Below are positions 56,105 to 64,000 of a stretch of DNA of 64,000 bases, piece after piece (the first letter of the stretch is position 1; every line of letters begins with the position of its first letter). The notes beneath the pieces were generated by a model, which was not told where the DNA came from, did no database searches, and saw only the letters and a list, made by a program, of their open reading frames with translations. The stretch is from Romeriopsis navalis LEGE 11480 (GTDB lineage: Bacteria > Cyanobacteriota > Cyanobacteriia > Leptolyngbyales > Leptolyngbyaceae), in NCBI RefSeq assembly GCF_015207035.1, contig NZ_JADEXQ010000011.1:1-64000 (forward strand), read 5' to 3'. The translations under genes were made by a program, and so were the position numbers.

Positions 56105-57103
56105 ATGCGTTTTTCTGATGATGATATAGAGTTCGATGCACTCTCTGCCATTCGGTTTGAGGAACTTTGTTATGACTTGCTTTCACAACAGAAATTCCAT
56201 CGATTACGTTGGAACCAAGGAGGTGCAGATAATGGACGAGATATTGAGGCATTGCTTCGCATCGGAAATTCCTTAGTTGGTTCTTACGAGGAAAAGTGGT
56301 TTTTTGAGTGTAAAAGATGGTCAAGAGGTCTTCCTGTCGATGAAATTTCATCTAAGTTCGACTGGGCTGAAGTGGAAAAAGCACAACATTTAGTTCTGTT
56401 AACTAATTCGTATCTTACGAGACAGGCACGTGACTGGGTCGAGAAAAAATTGTCGAAATGTTCTTTTCGTTTCCATGAGATTGATGGCAAGAAACTAAAG
56501 CAGATACTGCTTTTGCGCGAACATCAGAATCTTATCGAGAAATATTTTCTGAGCCAAGCTGAAAAAATATTTCTGCAGGAATTTCAACGTTGGAGAGACT
56601 ATGGATTTTTCCCAAGCAGTGATAACTTTCAATTTTTTTTCGAGAACCTTAATCTAGAAAAGTTGACAGTTGATGAGATCGCATTTTTATGGATTGTGTT
56701 TGCTTATGGTGTAGAAAATAATGGACAACTAAAAGTTGCTAGGGCGCGAGAAGAGCTTTACATCATTTTAAAGACGCTAACGCTCCGTCAATTTAGCGTG
56801 ACTACTCAAGATTCTCCTTTAGTGGATCGAGAATGGCAAATTCGACTTCAGAGTCATACTGAGTCTTTTCTTGATGCCAGCATGGCAGTTGTTCCAACGT
56901 CTATGAAAGTACTGTTTAGTCTGAATAGGGGGGATTTTAGTCAAGAACCAGAAATATTCTACTTCTGCCGTCGATTTTCGGAGCATAGTGGGATTGAAGT
57001 TTTACTATCGCGTGACCCAATTATTAAGACCAGTGTTCAGTTGTTGAATGTGAATCCGCTACTGCGTGCTGATAATCTTCTCAAAGATCTGGGTGAGGCA
57101 TAG
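56105..57103 (+). CDS. Mrr-like restriction endonuclease-fold protein
   Basis: A 332-residue protein whose first about 130 residues look like an Mrr_cat PD-(D/E)xK nuclease: FEELCYDLL helix, GGADNGRDIEA with D46, then WFFECKRW with E68-x-K70 and a VLLTNSYLT strand. The remaining about 200 residues are helical and not recognised; they could be a sensor or partner domain. The gene is AT-rich compared with dnaN and starts 56 bases after it. A defence role against foreign or modified DNA is inference. No methyltransferase is nearby, as would suit a type IV-like enzyme. Confidence 0.72.
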   Translation: MRFSDDDIEFDALSAIRFEELCYDLLSQQKFHRLRWNQGGADNGRDIEALLRIGNSLVGSYEEKWFFECKRWSRGLPVDEISSKFDWAEVEKAQHLVLLTNSYLTRQARDWVEKKLSKCSFRFHEIDGKKLKQILLLREHQNLIEKYFLSQAEKIFLQEFQRWRDYGFFPSSDNFQFFFENLNLEKLTVDEIAFLWIVFAYGVENNGQLKVARAREELYIILKTLTLRQFSVTTQDSPLVDREWQIRLQSHTESFLDASMAVVPTSMKVLFSLNRGDFSQEPEIFYFCRRFSEHSGIEVLLSRDPIIKTSVQLLNVNPLLRADNLLKDLGEA

Positions 57104-57115
57104 AAGGCTACAAAT

Positions 57116-57733
57116 ATGTCGCAAGATTGTCAGAAAAAGCCTTGGACCTTTGAGTCATTTCTCGCCCAACATGGTGACGACGATCGCTACGAACTGATTG
57201 ATGGGCAGCTATTTGATTTGGAACCGACTGGGCCTCATGAGGAAGTTGCCGCGTTTGTCGCTCGGAAAATCAATGTTCAGATTGACATATTAGACCTACC
57301 GTTTTTTATTCCACAGCGCTGTCTGATTAAGCCGCAATCTGACTTAACGGGTTTTCGGCCCGATCTGGTTGTGTTGGATCGGACCGAATTAGTCAATGAA
57401 CTCCGCTGGCATCGCGAACCGGTAATCACGTCGGGCCGCAGCATTCAATTTGTCGTCGAAGTTGTCAGGAGCAACTGGCAAAATGATTATGCGCGGAAGA
57501 TTGAAGACTATGCAGCATTAGGCATCGCTGAATATTGGATTGTTGATTATGCCGCGCTCGTTGGAATACGCTTCATTGGTAAACCCAAGCAGCCGACTCT
57601 GACAATCTGTAAGTTGGTTGACGATCGCTACGAAGAAGTCCAACTCCGTGGCAGCGAGCAAATTACCTCACCCATATTTCCAGGACTCAACTTAACAGCA
57701 GAGCAGGTTTTACAATCGGCAACGGTTATCTAA
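57116..57733 (+). CDS. Uma2 family endonuclease (second copy)
   Basis: A 205-residue PD-(D/E)xK-fold protein of the Uma2/DUF820 family: DDRYELIDGQLFDLEPTG, then FRPDLVVLDR, FVVEVVRSNWQNDYARKIEDYAALGIAEYWIVDY, and an LTAEQVLQSA end. It starts 12 bases after the Mrr-like gene, so the two are probably cotranscribed. The first Uma2 copy in the window (36152-36715) is not closely similar by eye. Confidence 0.87.
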   Translation: MSQDCQKKPWTFESFLAQHGDDDRYELIDGQLFDLEPTGPHEEVAAFVARKINVQIDILDLPFFIPQRCLIKPQSDLTGFRPDLVVLDRTELVNELRWHREPVITSGRSIQFVVEVVRSNWQNDYARKIEDYAALGIAEYWIVDYAALVGIRFIGKPKQPTLTICKLVDDRYEEVQLRGSEQITSPIFPGLNLTAEQVLQSATVI

Positions 57734-57736
57734 AAA

Positions 57737-58333
57737 CTACGCCTGCGCCCAAGTGATATATGGAAGTTTTGCGGCCGTCGCGCGCGTGGCTGATTCCTGG
57801 GCTACAAGTTGACCCGTTGCATCCCACTTGCCCGTGACAAACATCTGCCGGGGGCCATCACCCATGGCGATCGTCCCCACAAAGTCGCCGCAATTCACCT
57901 GCATATGCTCCAGATCAACTGACACAGATACCTGTGGATCAGCCGTGACCCGTTTTTGTAACGCTAGTGCAGTCTCGGAATCAACTTTCACGCAAGGCAC
58001 ACCCAGCGCCACACAGTTACCAAAGAAAATCTCCGCAAAGCTCTCACCCACAATTGCGGTGATGCCCCATTTGGCAATGGCCTGCGGTGCGTGCTCCCGG
58101 CTTGACCCACAACCAAAGTTGCGATTGACCACTAATACTTTTGCGCCTTGATACTGCGACTGATCAAACGGGTGGCTGCCACCCAGCTGTTGGCGATCGT
58201 CGGCAAATACATGCTCACCGAGACCATCAAATGTGACGCACTTGAGAAACCGCGCTGGAATAATCCGATCGGTATCAATATCATTACCAACCAAAGGTAC
58301 AGCCCGACCGGCTACGGTTTTAATCTCGCTCAC
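57737..58333 (-). CDS. leuD: 3-isopropylmalate dehydratase small subunit
   Basis: Small subunit of the leucine-pathway isomerase; it pairs with LeuC to convert 2- to 3-isopropylmalate. The 198-residue protein has the swivel-domain hallmarks: [14 protein letters not shown] near the start, [15 protein letters not shown] and [19 protein letters not shown]. It starts with GTG at 58333 behind a GAGGTGG ribosome site. leuC is not next to it. It converges on the Uma2 gene with a three-base gap. Confidence 0.95.
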   Translation of the reverse strand: MSEIKTVAGRAVPLVGNDIDTDRIIPARFLKCVTFDGLGEHVFADDRQQLGGSHPFDQSQYQGAKVLVVNRNFGCGSSREHAPQAIAKWGITAIVGESFAEIFFGNCVALGVPCVKVDSETALALQKRVTADPQVSVSVDLEHMQVNCGDFVGTIAMGDGPRQMFVTGKWDATGQLVAQESATRATAAKLPYITWAQA

Positions 58334-58732
58334 TATCTGCCACCTCGCGTCATGGAGTAAATCTTACTGGGTTCTCCAGGACTTTCGAGTATAGCGAAAC
58401 GCCAGCCCCGACGGGAAGATTTTGCCTTGAGTTTTTTGTGACCCGGTTTTGAAGTGCGATGGCCGAGTGGTTGGGTTAGTCTGAAAATCCATGTGGGTTT
58501 AGCCGGTTGCCACCCAAAATTCTATGAAGCAAAAAAGACTACTAAGCTTTGCCGAACTAGCGACATGATGGGGAATCGAATCGCATAGTATATCCCTGGC
58601 AAAACCCAGCAGCCTTATATCCCGTGTCCTATACCAAATCGTTAAATTGGCATTTTATGTAGATCATCGTATCGGTCACGAAAAGCCGACTTTATTTTCT
58701 TTAGATTCTCTTAATAATTTCTGCATATTTCT
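58334..58732. other. Spacer upstream of leuD with a tRNA-Ser-like remnant
   Basis: A 399-base spacer between tlyA and leuD. From about 58457 to 58515 it holds ATGGCCGAGTGGTT, a CTGAAAATCC loop-like stretch and a GTGG/CCAC pair, in the order of a tRNA-Ser D arm, anticodon arm and variable arm. Stems do not pair properly and no T arm or acceptor stem is present, so it is at most a decayed relic. Confidence 0.35.
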
Positions 58733-59566
58733 TTAAGAGTCTGGCTCTATTGGCTTAGCCAGGGTTTGCTTCGCAGTATTTGCGAGTTCGCGCAAGTCGG
58801 CTAACGCTGGGGGCGGCGCGGGTGAATTTTGCTTCAGCCAGAGGAGATACTCGATATTACCAGCGGGTCCAACGAGGGATGACCAAGTGACGCCGCCGTA
58901 GTTCCAGCCTAAACCCTGGGCACTTTCGAGCACTTTAAGGATAGAATCCGCATGATCTTTCGGATCGCGTACGACGCCTTTCTTGCCAATGCGATCGCGC
59001 CCCACTTCAAACTGTGGCTTCACGAGCAACACCAGTTCACGCGGTTCTGCCAAAAGTTGCCACATGGCGGGTAGGACCTTGGTGAGCGATATGAACGAAA
59101 CGTCTGCGACGCCGAGATCTGGTGGAGTATATTCGGTGCCGTAGAGATCCTCCGGGGCTAGATTCCTCAGGTTTGTCCGCTCGCGTAAAATCACTCGATC
59201 GTCCTGCCGAATCTTCCAGGCCACTTGTCCGTAACCGACGTCAATCCCAAAAACCTGTTTTGCCCCATGTTGGAGCAGGCAATCCGTAAAGCCACCGGTG
59301 GAGATACCACCGTCCAAGCAAATCCGATCGCCAATCTCAATCGGAAACGTCTGCAATGCCTTCAATAACTTCTCCCCACCCCGTGAGACATAAGGCGGTT
59401 TCGCTTTGAGCTCGATCGTCGCTGCGATATCAATATTGGTGCCGGGTTTATCGATCACCTGTTGATTGACTTTGACTTCCCCGGCTTGGATACAGCGCTG
59501 AGCCTGCTGGCGCGATTCACACAGTTGGCGATCGACGAGGAGTTTGTCTAAACGTTGCTTCGGCAT
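58733..59566 (-). CDS. tlyA: TlyA family rRNA 2'-O-methyltransferase
   Basis: Probable S-adenosylmethionine-dependent methyltransferase for ribose positions in rRNA; some relatives are listed as hemolysins. The 277-residue protein has an S4 RNA-binding domain (about 1-65, RLDKLLVDRQLCESRQQAQRCI) and an FtsJ-like Rossmann domain (about 65-245) with YVSRGGEKLLKAL, the SAM motif STGGFTDCLLQHGA, DVSFISLTKVLP and LVKPQFEVGR. It lies 74 bases downstream of the universal stress gene on the same strand. Confidence 0.93.
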   Translation of the reverse strand: MPKQRLDKLLVDRQLCESRQQAQRCIQAGEVKVNQQVIDKPGTNIDIAATIELKAKPPYVSRGGEKLLKALQTFPIEIGDRICLDGGISTGGFTDCLLQHGAKQVFGIDVGYGQVAWKIRQDDRVILRERTNLRNLAPEDLYGTEYTPPDLGVADVSFISLTKVLPAMWQLLAEPRELVLLVKPQFEVGRDRIGKKGVVRDPKDHADSILKVLESAQGLGWNYGGVTWSSLVGPAGNIEYLLWLKQNSPAPPPALADLRELANTAKQTLAKPIEPDS

Positions 59567-59640
59567 AGAAAACGCAGCGAGAAATTAGCACCTAAATTTA
59601 AACCAGCATTCAAACCATATGGCGAACCCAAACCCTGGAA

Positions 59641-60504
59641 CTAACGGTAAACCAACACGGGAATGTGGCAACTACGCAGAATCTGGGCGGTCGTACTGCC
59701 AATCACTAAATGGCGAATGCGACTATGGCCATAGGCTCCCATCATCAGCAAGCTGATGTTGTGTTCTGTGCAGTAATGAGAAATGGCGATTTCCGGGTTG
59801 CCCTGAATCACGGCACAGGTCGCTTTGACTTCGACACGTTGCATGGAATTACGTGCTTCTTCCAGCTGTTGACTGGCGGTAGCGTCGCCACCATTTTTGG
59901 CCACAGTCACAATATGTACGGCTAGCCCTTGGAAAACCGGCGAGGTTTTGAGAAATTCCAGCATTTTCTTGGCGCTGGGACTGCCATCGTAGGCGACTAA
60001 AATCTGCTCGATCGGTTTAAACTGGCGCGATGTGACAATGCAGGGTTTGTGGCTCGATCGAATAATCCGCTCCAGATTTGCCCCCAAGTGCCCAGAAGCA
60101 AATTCCGCCGTTTCTCCCCGTTTCCCTAAGACAATCAGATCAGCAGCGGCCTCAAAGTGATGTAAACAATCCACGAGAAACCCCGTTTCATGAATCGTTT
60201 TGATCGTTTCGACGCCATGCTGAGTCAGCAATTTTTTCGCTTCTTGCAGGACGAGCTTGGCCCGCTGATGATCGAGTTTCGCCTTCTCATGTTCTAAGGA
60301 CACGAGTTCATTGAGTAAGGTTTCTGACGCCCCGAGACCAATACTCCCGCTCAAGTTTCGGGCTTCAGAGGCCGCTTGTCCCCTTGCATCACTGACGTGC
60401 AGTACGTCGATCGCCGCCGCTAAACGCTGTGCGAACCAGGCTCCATATTGATAGCTACTCTGGGAAAAAATTGAGCCATCGGTACATAGTAAAATTCGGT
60501 TCAT
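59641..60504 (-). CDS. Tandem universal stress protein
   Basis: A 287-residue protein made of two Usp domains (about 1-155 and 158-287). The second holds the ATP-binding pattern GAYGHSRIRHLVIGSTT; the first has a matching but longer region with LGKRGETAEFASGHLGANLERIIRSS. A long charged helix lies in the first domain (about 70-100). Located 85 bases after a SulP transporter gene on the same strand, it may be its cytoplasmic regulator, as USP-transporter pairs are common in bacteria. Confidence 0.92.
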   Translation of the reverse strand: MNRILLCTDGSIFSQSSYQYGAWFAQRLAAAIDVLHVSDARGQAASEARNLSGSIGLGASETLLNELVSLEHEKAKLDHQRAKLVLQEAKKLLTQHGVETIKTIHETGFLVDCLHHFEAAADLIVLGKRGETAEFASGHLGANLERIIRSSHKPCIVTSRQFKPIEQILVAYDGSPSAKKMLEFLKTSPVFQGLAVHIVTVAKNGGDATASQQLEEARNSMQRVEVKATCAVIQGNPEIAISHYCTEHNISLLMMGAYGHSRIRHLVIGSTTAQILRSCHIPVLVYR

Positions 60505-60589
60505 CGGCTGGATTGTGCTTGATAGGTGGCGGTCACTTGATTATGCGTTGGCACTGGAGCGGTGTGAATTTGAAGGCGATGGGCAAGTC

Positions 60590-62062
60590 TCAATCGGCAG
60601 CTTCATCCTGGATATCTGATGCTGTGGTGAGTTTTTCGACCAATGTGGCACTGGCATCGTTTAAGCCAATCAGCTCAACATCAGCACCACTCCGGCGAAA
60701 CTTGAGGACGATGCGATCGAGCATGGCCACGGCTCCCTGATCCCAAAGATGCGCCCGGTGTAAATCGATGGTGATGCGATCGACGACTTCATCGAAGTTG
60801 AACGAACTGAAGAATTCATCCTTCGAAACGAAGAAGATTTGACCCGTCACTTCGTAGATGCGATGGTTCCCATCGTCGCTGAGGTGGGTGCGAACCAGCA
60901 CTAACTCGGCAATTTTCCGGGAGAAGAAGATGGTACTCATGACGATACCAGTCACTACCCCTAAGGCAAAGTTTCGCGTGAAAATCGTCACAAACATGGT
61001 GGCCAACATCACCAGGGTTTCACTGCGGGGAATCCGCCGCATATCCCGGAACGATGACCAGCGGAAGGTGCCGATCGAGACCATAATCATAATTGCTACG
61101 AGGGCGGCCATCGGCATCTGCTTCACCCACGGTTGCAGGCCCAGAATCGCGAACAGCAAGAATACGCCAGCGCAGACGGCGGATAGTCGCCCCCGGCCGC
61201 CGGACTGTACGTTAATCACGGATTGTCCGATCATGCCGCAGCCCGCCATGCCGCCGAAGAAGGCGGTGACAATATTGGCTAGACCTTGGCCCTTGGCTTC
61301 TTGGTCTTTGTTACTGGGGGTATCGGTGAGTTCATCGACCAATGAGGCCGTCAAAAAGGAGGCTAGGAGGCCCACGATCGACATCGTGAAGGAGTAGGGC
61401 AGGATGATTTTGAGCGTGTCGAAGGTGAGCGGGACTTGGGGCAGGGCAAAGAATGGCGGTGTCGTCGGCAGTGCGCCCATGTCGCCAACGGTTGGCACTT
61501 CGAGCTTCAGGGCGATCGTCGCGATCGTGATCACGGCCAAGGTGACTAACGGTGACGGAATCACTTTGGTGAATCGCGGCAAGATATAAATAATGGCCAG
61601 CGATAGGGCCGTGAGAATGTAGACGGCGATCGGTTTGCCGGTCAGTTGGGGCAACTGGGCAATAAATATGAGCACCGCTAACGCATTGATATAGCCCAGC
61701 ATTACGGCACGGGGGACATAGCGCATATAGCGGCCGAGCTTGAAGATGCCGAAGACAAATTGCAGCAGTCCCGTGAGGAATGTGGCCGCGAGTAGATACT
61801 GCAAACCGTGATCCTTGACCAGATCAATCATCAGCAGGGCCATCGCGCCGGTAGCCGCCGAGATGGAACCCGGACGCCCGCCAAAGATTGCTGTCATGAT
61901 GGCGATGATGAACGAAGCATACAGGCCGACTTTTGGATCAACCCCCGCAATAATCGAAAACGAAATTGCTTCTGGAATCAGTGCTAATCCGACGACTGCG
62001 CCGGCCAAAATGTCCGCTTGGACATTGGAAAACCATTCCCGTTTAATACCCGTGAAATTCAA
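60590..62062 (-). CDS. SulP family anion transporter with STAS domain
   Basis: Membrane transporter of 490 residues for sulfate, bicarbonate or related anions. About ten to twelve helices with [25 protein letters not shown] and [15 protein letters not shown] near the N-terminus, [23 protein letters not shown] in the middle, and a C-terminal STAS domain (about 390-490, with [22 protein letters not shown]). It is closer to YchM-type SulP proteins than to BicA by eye. The start is a TTG at 62062 behind a GGAGG site; the only near ATG is out of frame. Confidence 0.9.
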   Translation of the reverse strand: MNFTGIKREWFSNVQADILAGAVVGLALIPEAISFSIIAGVDPKVGLYASFIIAIMTAIFGGRPGSISAATGAMALLMIDLVKDHGLQYLLAATFLTGLLQFVFGIFKLGRYMRYVPRAVMLGYINALAVLIFIAQLPQLTGKPIAVYILTALSLAIIYILPRFTKVIPSPLVTLAVITIATIALKLEVPTVGDMGALPTTPPFFALPQVPLTFDTLKIILPYSFTMSIVGLLASFLTASLVDELTDTPSNKDQEAKGQGLANIVTAFFGGMAGCGMIGQSVINVQSGGRGRLSAVCAGVFLLFAILGLQPWVKQMPMAALVAIMIMVSIGTFRWSSFRDMRRIPRSETLVMLATMFVTIFTRNFALGVVTGIVMSTIFFSRKIAELVLVRTHLSDDGNHRIYEVTGQIFFVSKDEFFSSFNFDEVVDRITIDLHRAHLWDQGAVAMLDRIVLKFRRSGADVELIGLNDASATLVEKLTTASDIQDEAAD

Positions 62063-62218
62063 ATTGCCTCCAGCATGGGGTGTGATGAGAAACTCAATCG
62101 CAGCATCACCGATCGTCGATCACAAAGGGGCGATCACCGCCGACGAAGTTTATCACGAAAGCGCTGTTTGACCGCGATCATGACCGGGTCGACAAGATAG
62201 TTAGATGGGTTTGCGGTG

Positions 62219-64000
62219 TTACTGGGTTGGAACTTCGAGCTTGCTCAACCGACTCCGGAGTGATTGATTCTCCTGTTTGAGCTGATCGAGTTCATCCCGA
62301 ATTTGTTTAATCGCCGGGGCCGTGCCGATATTCCCTTGAACTTCTCGAATGGCTTCTTCACACATGCGGCGAATCCGCCCATCGGCGGCTTGGTCCGTCA
62401 GTCCTTGGAGAATGCCAATTGCGGCTGCATCCGTCATGCTTTCCAGAGCGCGAATCACCGAAATCTGGGTAAAGAATTCGCGTTCACGAGTTAACTCTCG
62501 CAGTCGGTTCAGCACCTTGGTTAAACCCGGCTTTTCCTGGCCTGTGGAGACTGCGCCTAATGACCGAATCGCGGCGAGTCTCAGGGATGAAGCCACACCG
62601 AGTTGGGTATATTCCAAGAGCAAATCCAATGCCGCAGCGGATGTGTTCATTTGGCTCAACGCCCCGATCGCGCCGACCCGCACCACTTCATTCCAACCTT
62701 GGCGCGTTTCTAAGGCTTGCTTGGCGATCGCGATGACGGTCGATTCCGCTGGTGCGGTGGATAGACCCGCCGCTGCAAATGTGCCGAGTGCCCGTAGTGA
62801 TGCAGCTTCGACTAGATAACTGGCGTCGCTACCGGTAGCAATTGCTTCCACTGCGGCATAGCTCGCGGGAGTTTTAATCTGGGTTAAGGCATTGATTGTC
62901 GTGCGTCGGACGCGGGCTTCTGGGTCTTGTAACCCTGTCACTAAGACATCAAACACCTGATCGAGTTTGATCTGCGGTAGGAGTTGGGCGATTTCTAACC
63001 GGACACCCCAGAAGCGATCGTGCTTCAATGCGGCGGCTAAGGCTTTGAGGCTTTCGGTCCCGCCTTTCTTGGCGATTGCCTGGGCGGCATAAATGCGGGA
63101 AATGGGGTCGGTATCCTCGGTCAGCTGCGCCTTGAGTTCGGGTAGGGGATAGTCCAGGGTCACTGTTTTGAGAATGGCATTGCCCACATCGAAGCTGATA
63201 AATGTTGGCTTCTTGTCGAGTGGGAAGTAGAGCGTCTGCTCCTTTTCGTGAATTCTGACCGTGAATATGTGATCGTCATCCCCCAGGTCAAAGCCAATCA
63301 TCACCTTGAGGTCAAAGAGTTCCTCGTCGGTTACGGCTTGTGTTTGCCTCACTGTCAGCTTGGCTAACTGACTATCACTATCCCAGCTATAGCTAACTTT
63401 GTAGTCCGGATGACCACCGCGATAGACATACTGATCAAATAGCGCGGCCAAGTTGCGACCCGTGGCTTGCTCGATCGCCCGCAGTAAGTCAACCGTTTCA
63501 ACGGTTTGGTGGGCGTGATTGTTTAGGAATGTGGCAATCGCTTGTTGAAAGAGTGGCTCCCCTAGCTGTGCCCGCATCATGTGATAAATGCAGGCTCCTT
63601 TTTCGTAAATGTGACTGTCGTAAAGCTCGATCGCCTCACGATAGACATTGGTGACTAAAGGCCGCCGGTAACGATCGCTGTCTTCACTCAAATATTCGCG
63701 GGCTTGGCCCAGCAGATAATATGCCCCCAAGTCTTCACCATATTCATGGGTCAGCCATAGCACCTCGGCATAGGAGGCCATGCCCTCTTTCACCCAGGCA
63801 TGGGACCAATGTTTGATTACTGCCAGATCGCCAAACCATTGGTGTGCTAGTTCGTGGGCGACGAGGGTTTCGGTGCTGAGATTATCGATCGCTGCTTTTT
63901 CATCCAAGAGGCATCGATCGGTCAAAAGCGTTGTGGAAGTATTCTCCATTCCGCCGAAGATGTAATCACTAACGCAGACTTGGGCGTATTTGTCGTAGGC
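62219..64000 (-). CDS. M1 family aminopeptidase with HEAT-like C-terminus (5' end outside window)
   Basis: Zinc aminopeptidase; only the last about 593 residues are inside the window, since the frame stays open to the edge. The substrate motif GGMENTS is encoded at about 63935-63955, and the zinc motif HELAHQWFGD with a downstream glutamate in WVKEGMASYAEVLW follows, so the catalytic site is intact. The C-terminal half consists of HEAT-like repeats (about the last 300 residues) and ends in a short coiled coil. It is expected to be cytoplasmic and to trim peptides. Confidence 0.93.
   Translation of the reverse strand, partial: AYDKYAQVCVSDYIFGGMENTSTTLLTDRCLLDEKAAIDNLSTETLVAHELAHQWFGDLAVIKHWSHAWVKEGMASYAEVLWLTHEYGEDLGAYYLLGQAREYLSEDSDRYRRPLVTNVYREAIELYDSHIYEKGACIYHMMRAQLGEPLFQQAIATFLNNHAHQTVETVDLLRAIEQATGRNLAALFDQYVYRGGHPDYKVSYSWDSDSQLAKLTVRQTQAVTDEELFDLKVMIGFDLGDDDHIFTVRIHEKEQTLYFPLDKKPTFISFDVGNAILKTVTLDYPLPELKAQLTEDTDPISRIYAAQAIAKKGGTESLKALAAALKHDRFWGVRLEIAQLLPQIKLDQVFDVLVTGLQDPEARVRRTTINALTQIKTPASYAAVEAIATGSDASYLVEAASLRALGTFAAAGLSTAPAESTVIAIAKQALETRQGWNEVVRVGAIGALSQMNTSAAALDLLLEYTQLGVASSLRLAAIRSLGAVSTGQEKPGLTKVLNRLRELTREREFFTQISVIRALESMTDAAAIGILQGLTDQAADGRIRRMCEEAIREVQGNIGTAPAIKQIRDELDQLKQENQSLRSRLSKLEVPTQ

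Noticed and set aside
1-64000. CRISPR array or prophage
   Set aside because: No regularly spaced repeats, cas genes, integrase, capsid or tail genes were seen.

Overview
The window is chromosomal DNA from a cyanobacterium. It carries two NDH-1 subunits (ndhD, ndhO), cytochrome c6 (petJ), orange carotenoid protein with its fluorescence recovery protein (ocp, frp), a CrtW-type carotenoid ketolase, a small RRM RNA-binding protein, a PatA-type response regulator and many GCGATCGC (HIP1-like) octamers. I cannot fix the genus. The gene set would suit a thylakoid-bearing, type IV pilus-bearing lineage such as Leptolyngbyales, Oscillatoriales or Acaryochloridales.

Layout. 0-8.4 kb is a photosynthesis and carbon block: ndhD(-), petJ and a His-rich exported protein(+), pgk(+), the ocp-crtW-frp photoprotection cluster(+), ndhO(-) and an RRM protein(-). 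8.4-16.4 kb holds a membrane M48-like protein with a ruined HExxH motif, prfC, and a large FG-GAP/PPC/leishmanolysin-like protein, with three long spacers. One spacer (15.8-16.4 kb) is rich in hairpins and unassigned. 16.4-25.9 kb holds MBOAT acyltransferase, cupin and murJ (envelope), a two-TM protein of unclear function, a diguanylate cyclase, a yellow/MRJP-like propeller and a divergent transketolase-like enzyme. 26.1-29.8 kb is the accessory scar: a DUF6745-like gene runs into the end of an IS630-family element. The N- and C-terminal parts of an IS630 transposase lie in opposite orientations on either side of a GT39 glycosyltransferase gene. 29.8-39.4 kb mixes small genes (GNAT, DOPA-dioxygenase-like, lipoprotein, Spy-like), a NarL-type two-component pair, an AT-rich membrane protein, a Uma2 nuclease, glmU and an HD-GYP response regulator. 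39.7-46.0 kb has an Ski2/ISE2-like RNA helicase, dnaA and a second GT39 gene. 46.0-54.2 kb is a five-gene type IV pilus chemosensory operon (PatA-like, CheY, CheW, MCP, CheA). At 54.5-54.7 kb a cluster of TTTTCCACA-type DnaA boxes lies just upstream of dnaN and is my candidate replication origin. 56.1-57.7 kb has an Mrr-like nuclease and a second Uma2 protein. The window ends with leuD, tlyA, a universal stress protein, a SulP transporter and an M1 aminopeptidase cut by the window edge.

How genes work together. OCP quenches phycobilisome energy, CrtW probably makes its ketocarotenoid, and FRP resets it. NdhD and NdhO belong to the same NDH-1 complexes, and cytochrome c6 shuttles electrons to photosystem I. 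DnaA, DnaN and the box cluster form the replication locus. The chemosensory operon should control pilus motility. The Spy-like protein lies divergent to the NarL-type pair and may be its target. No CRISPR array, rRNA or intact tRNA was seen. The best leads for something new are the degenerate M48-like protein encoded behind prfC, the Mrr-like/Uma2 pair beside the putative origin, the unassigned structured spacer at 15.8-16.4 kb, and the rearranged IS630/GT39 region.
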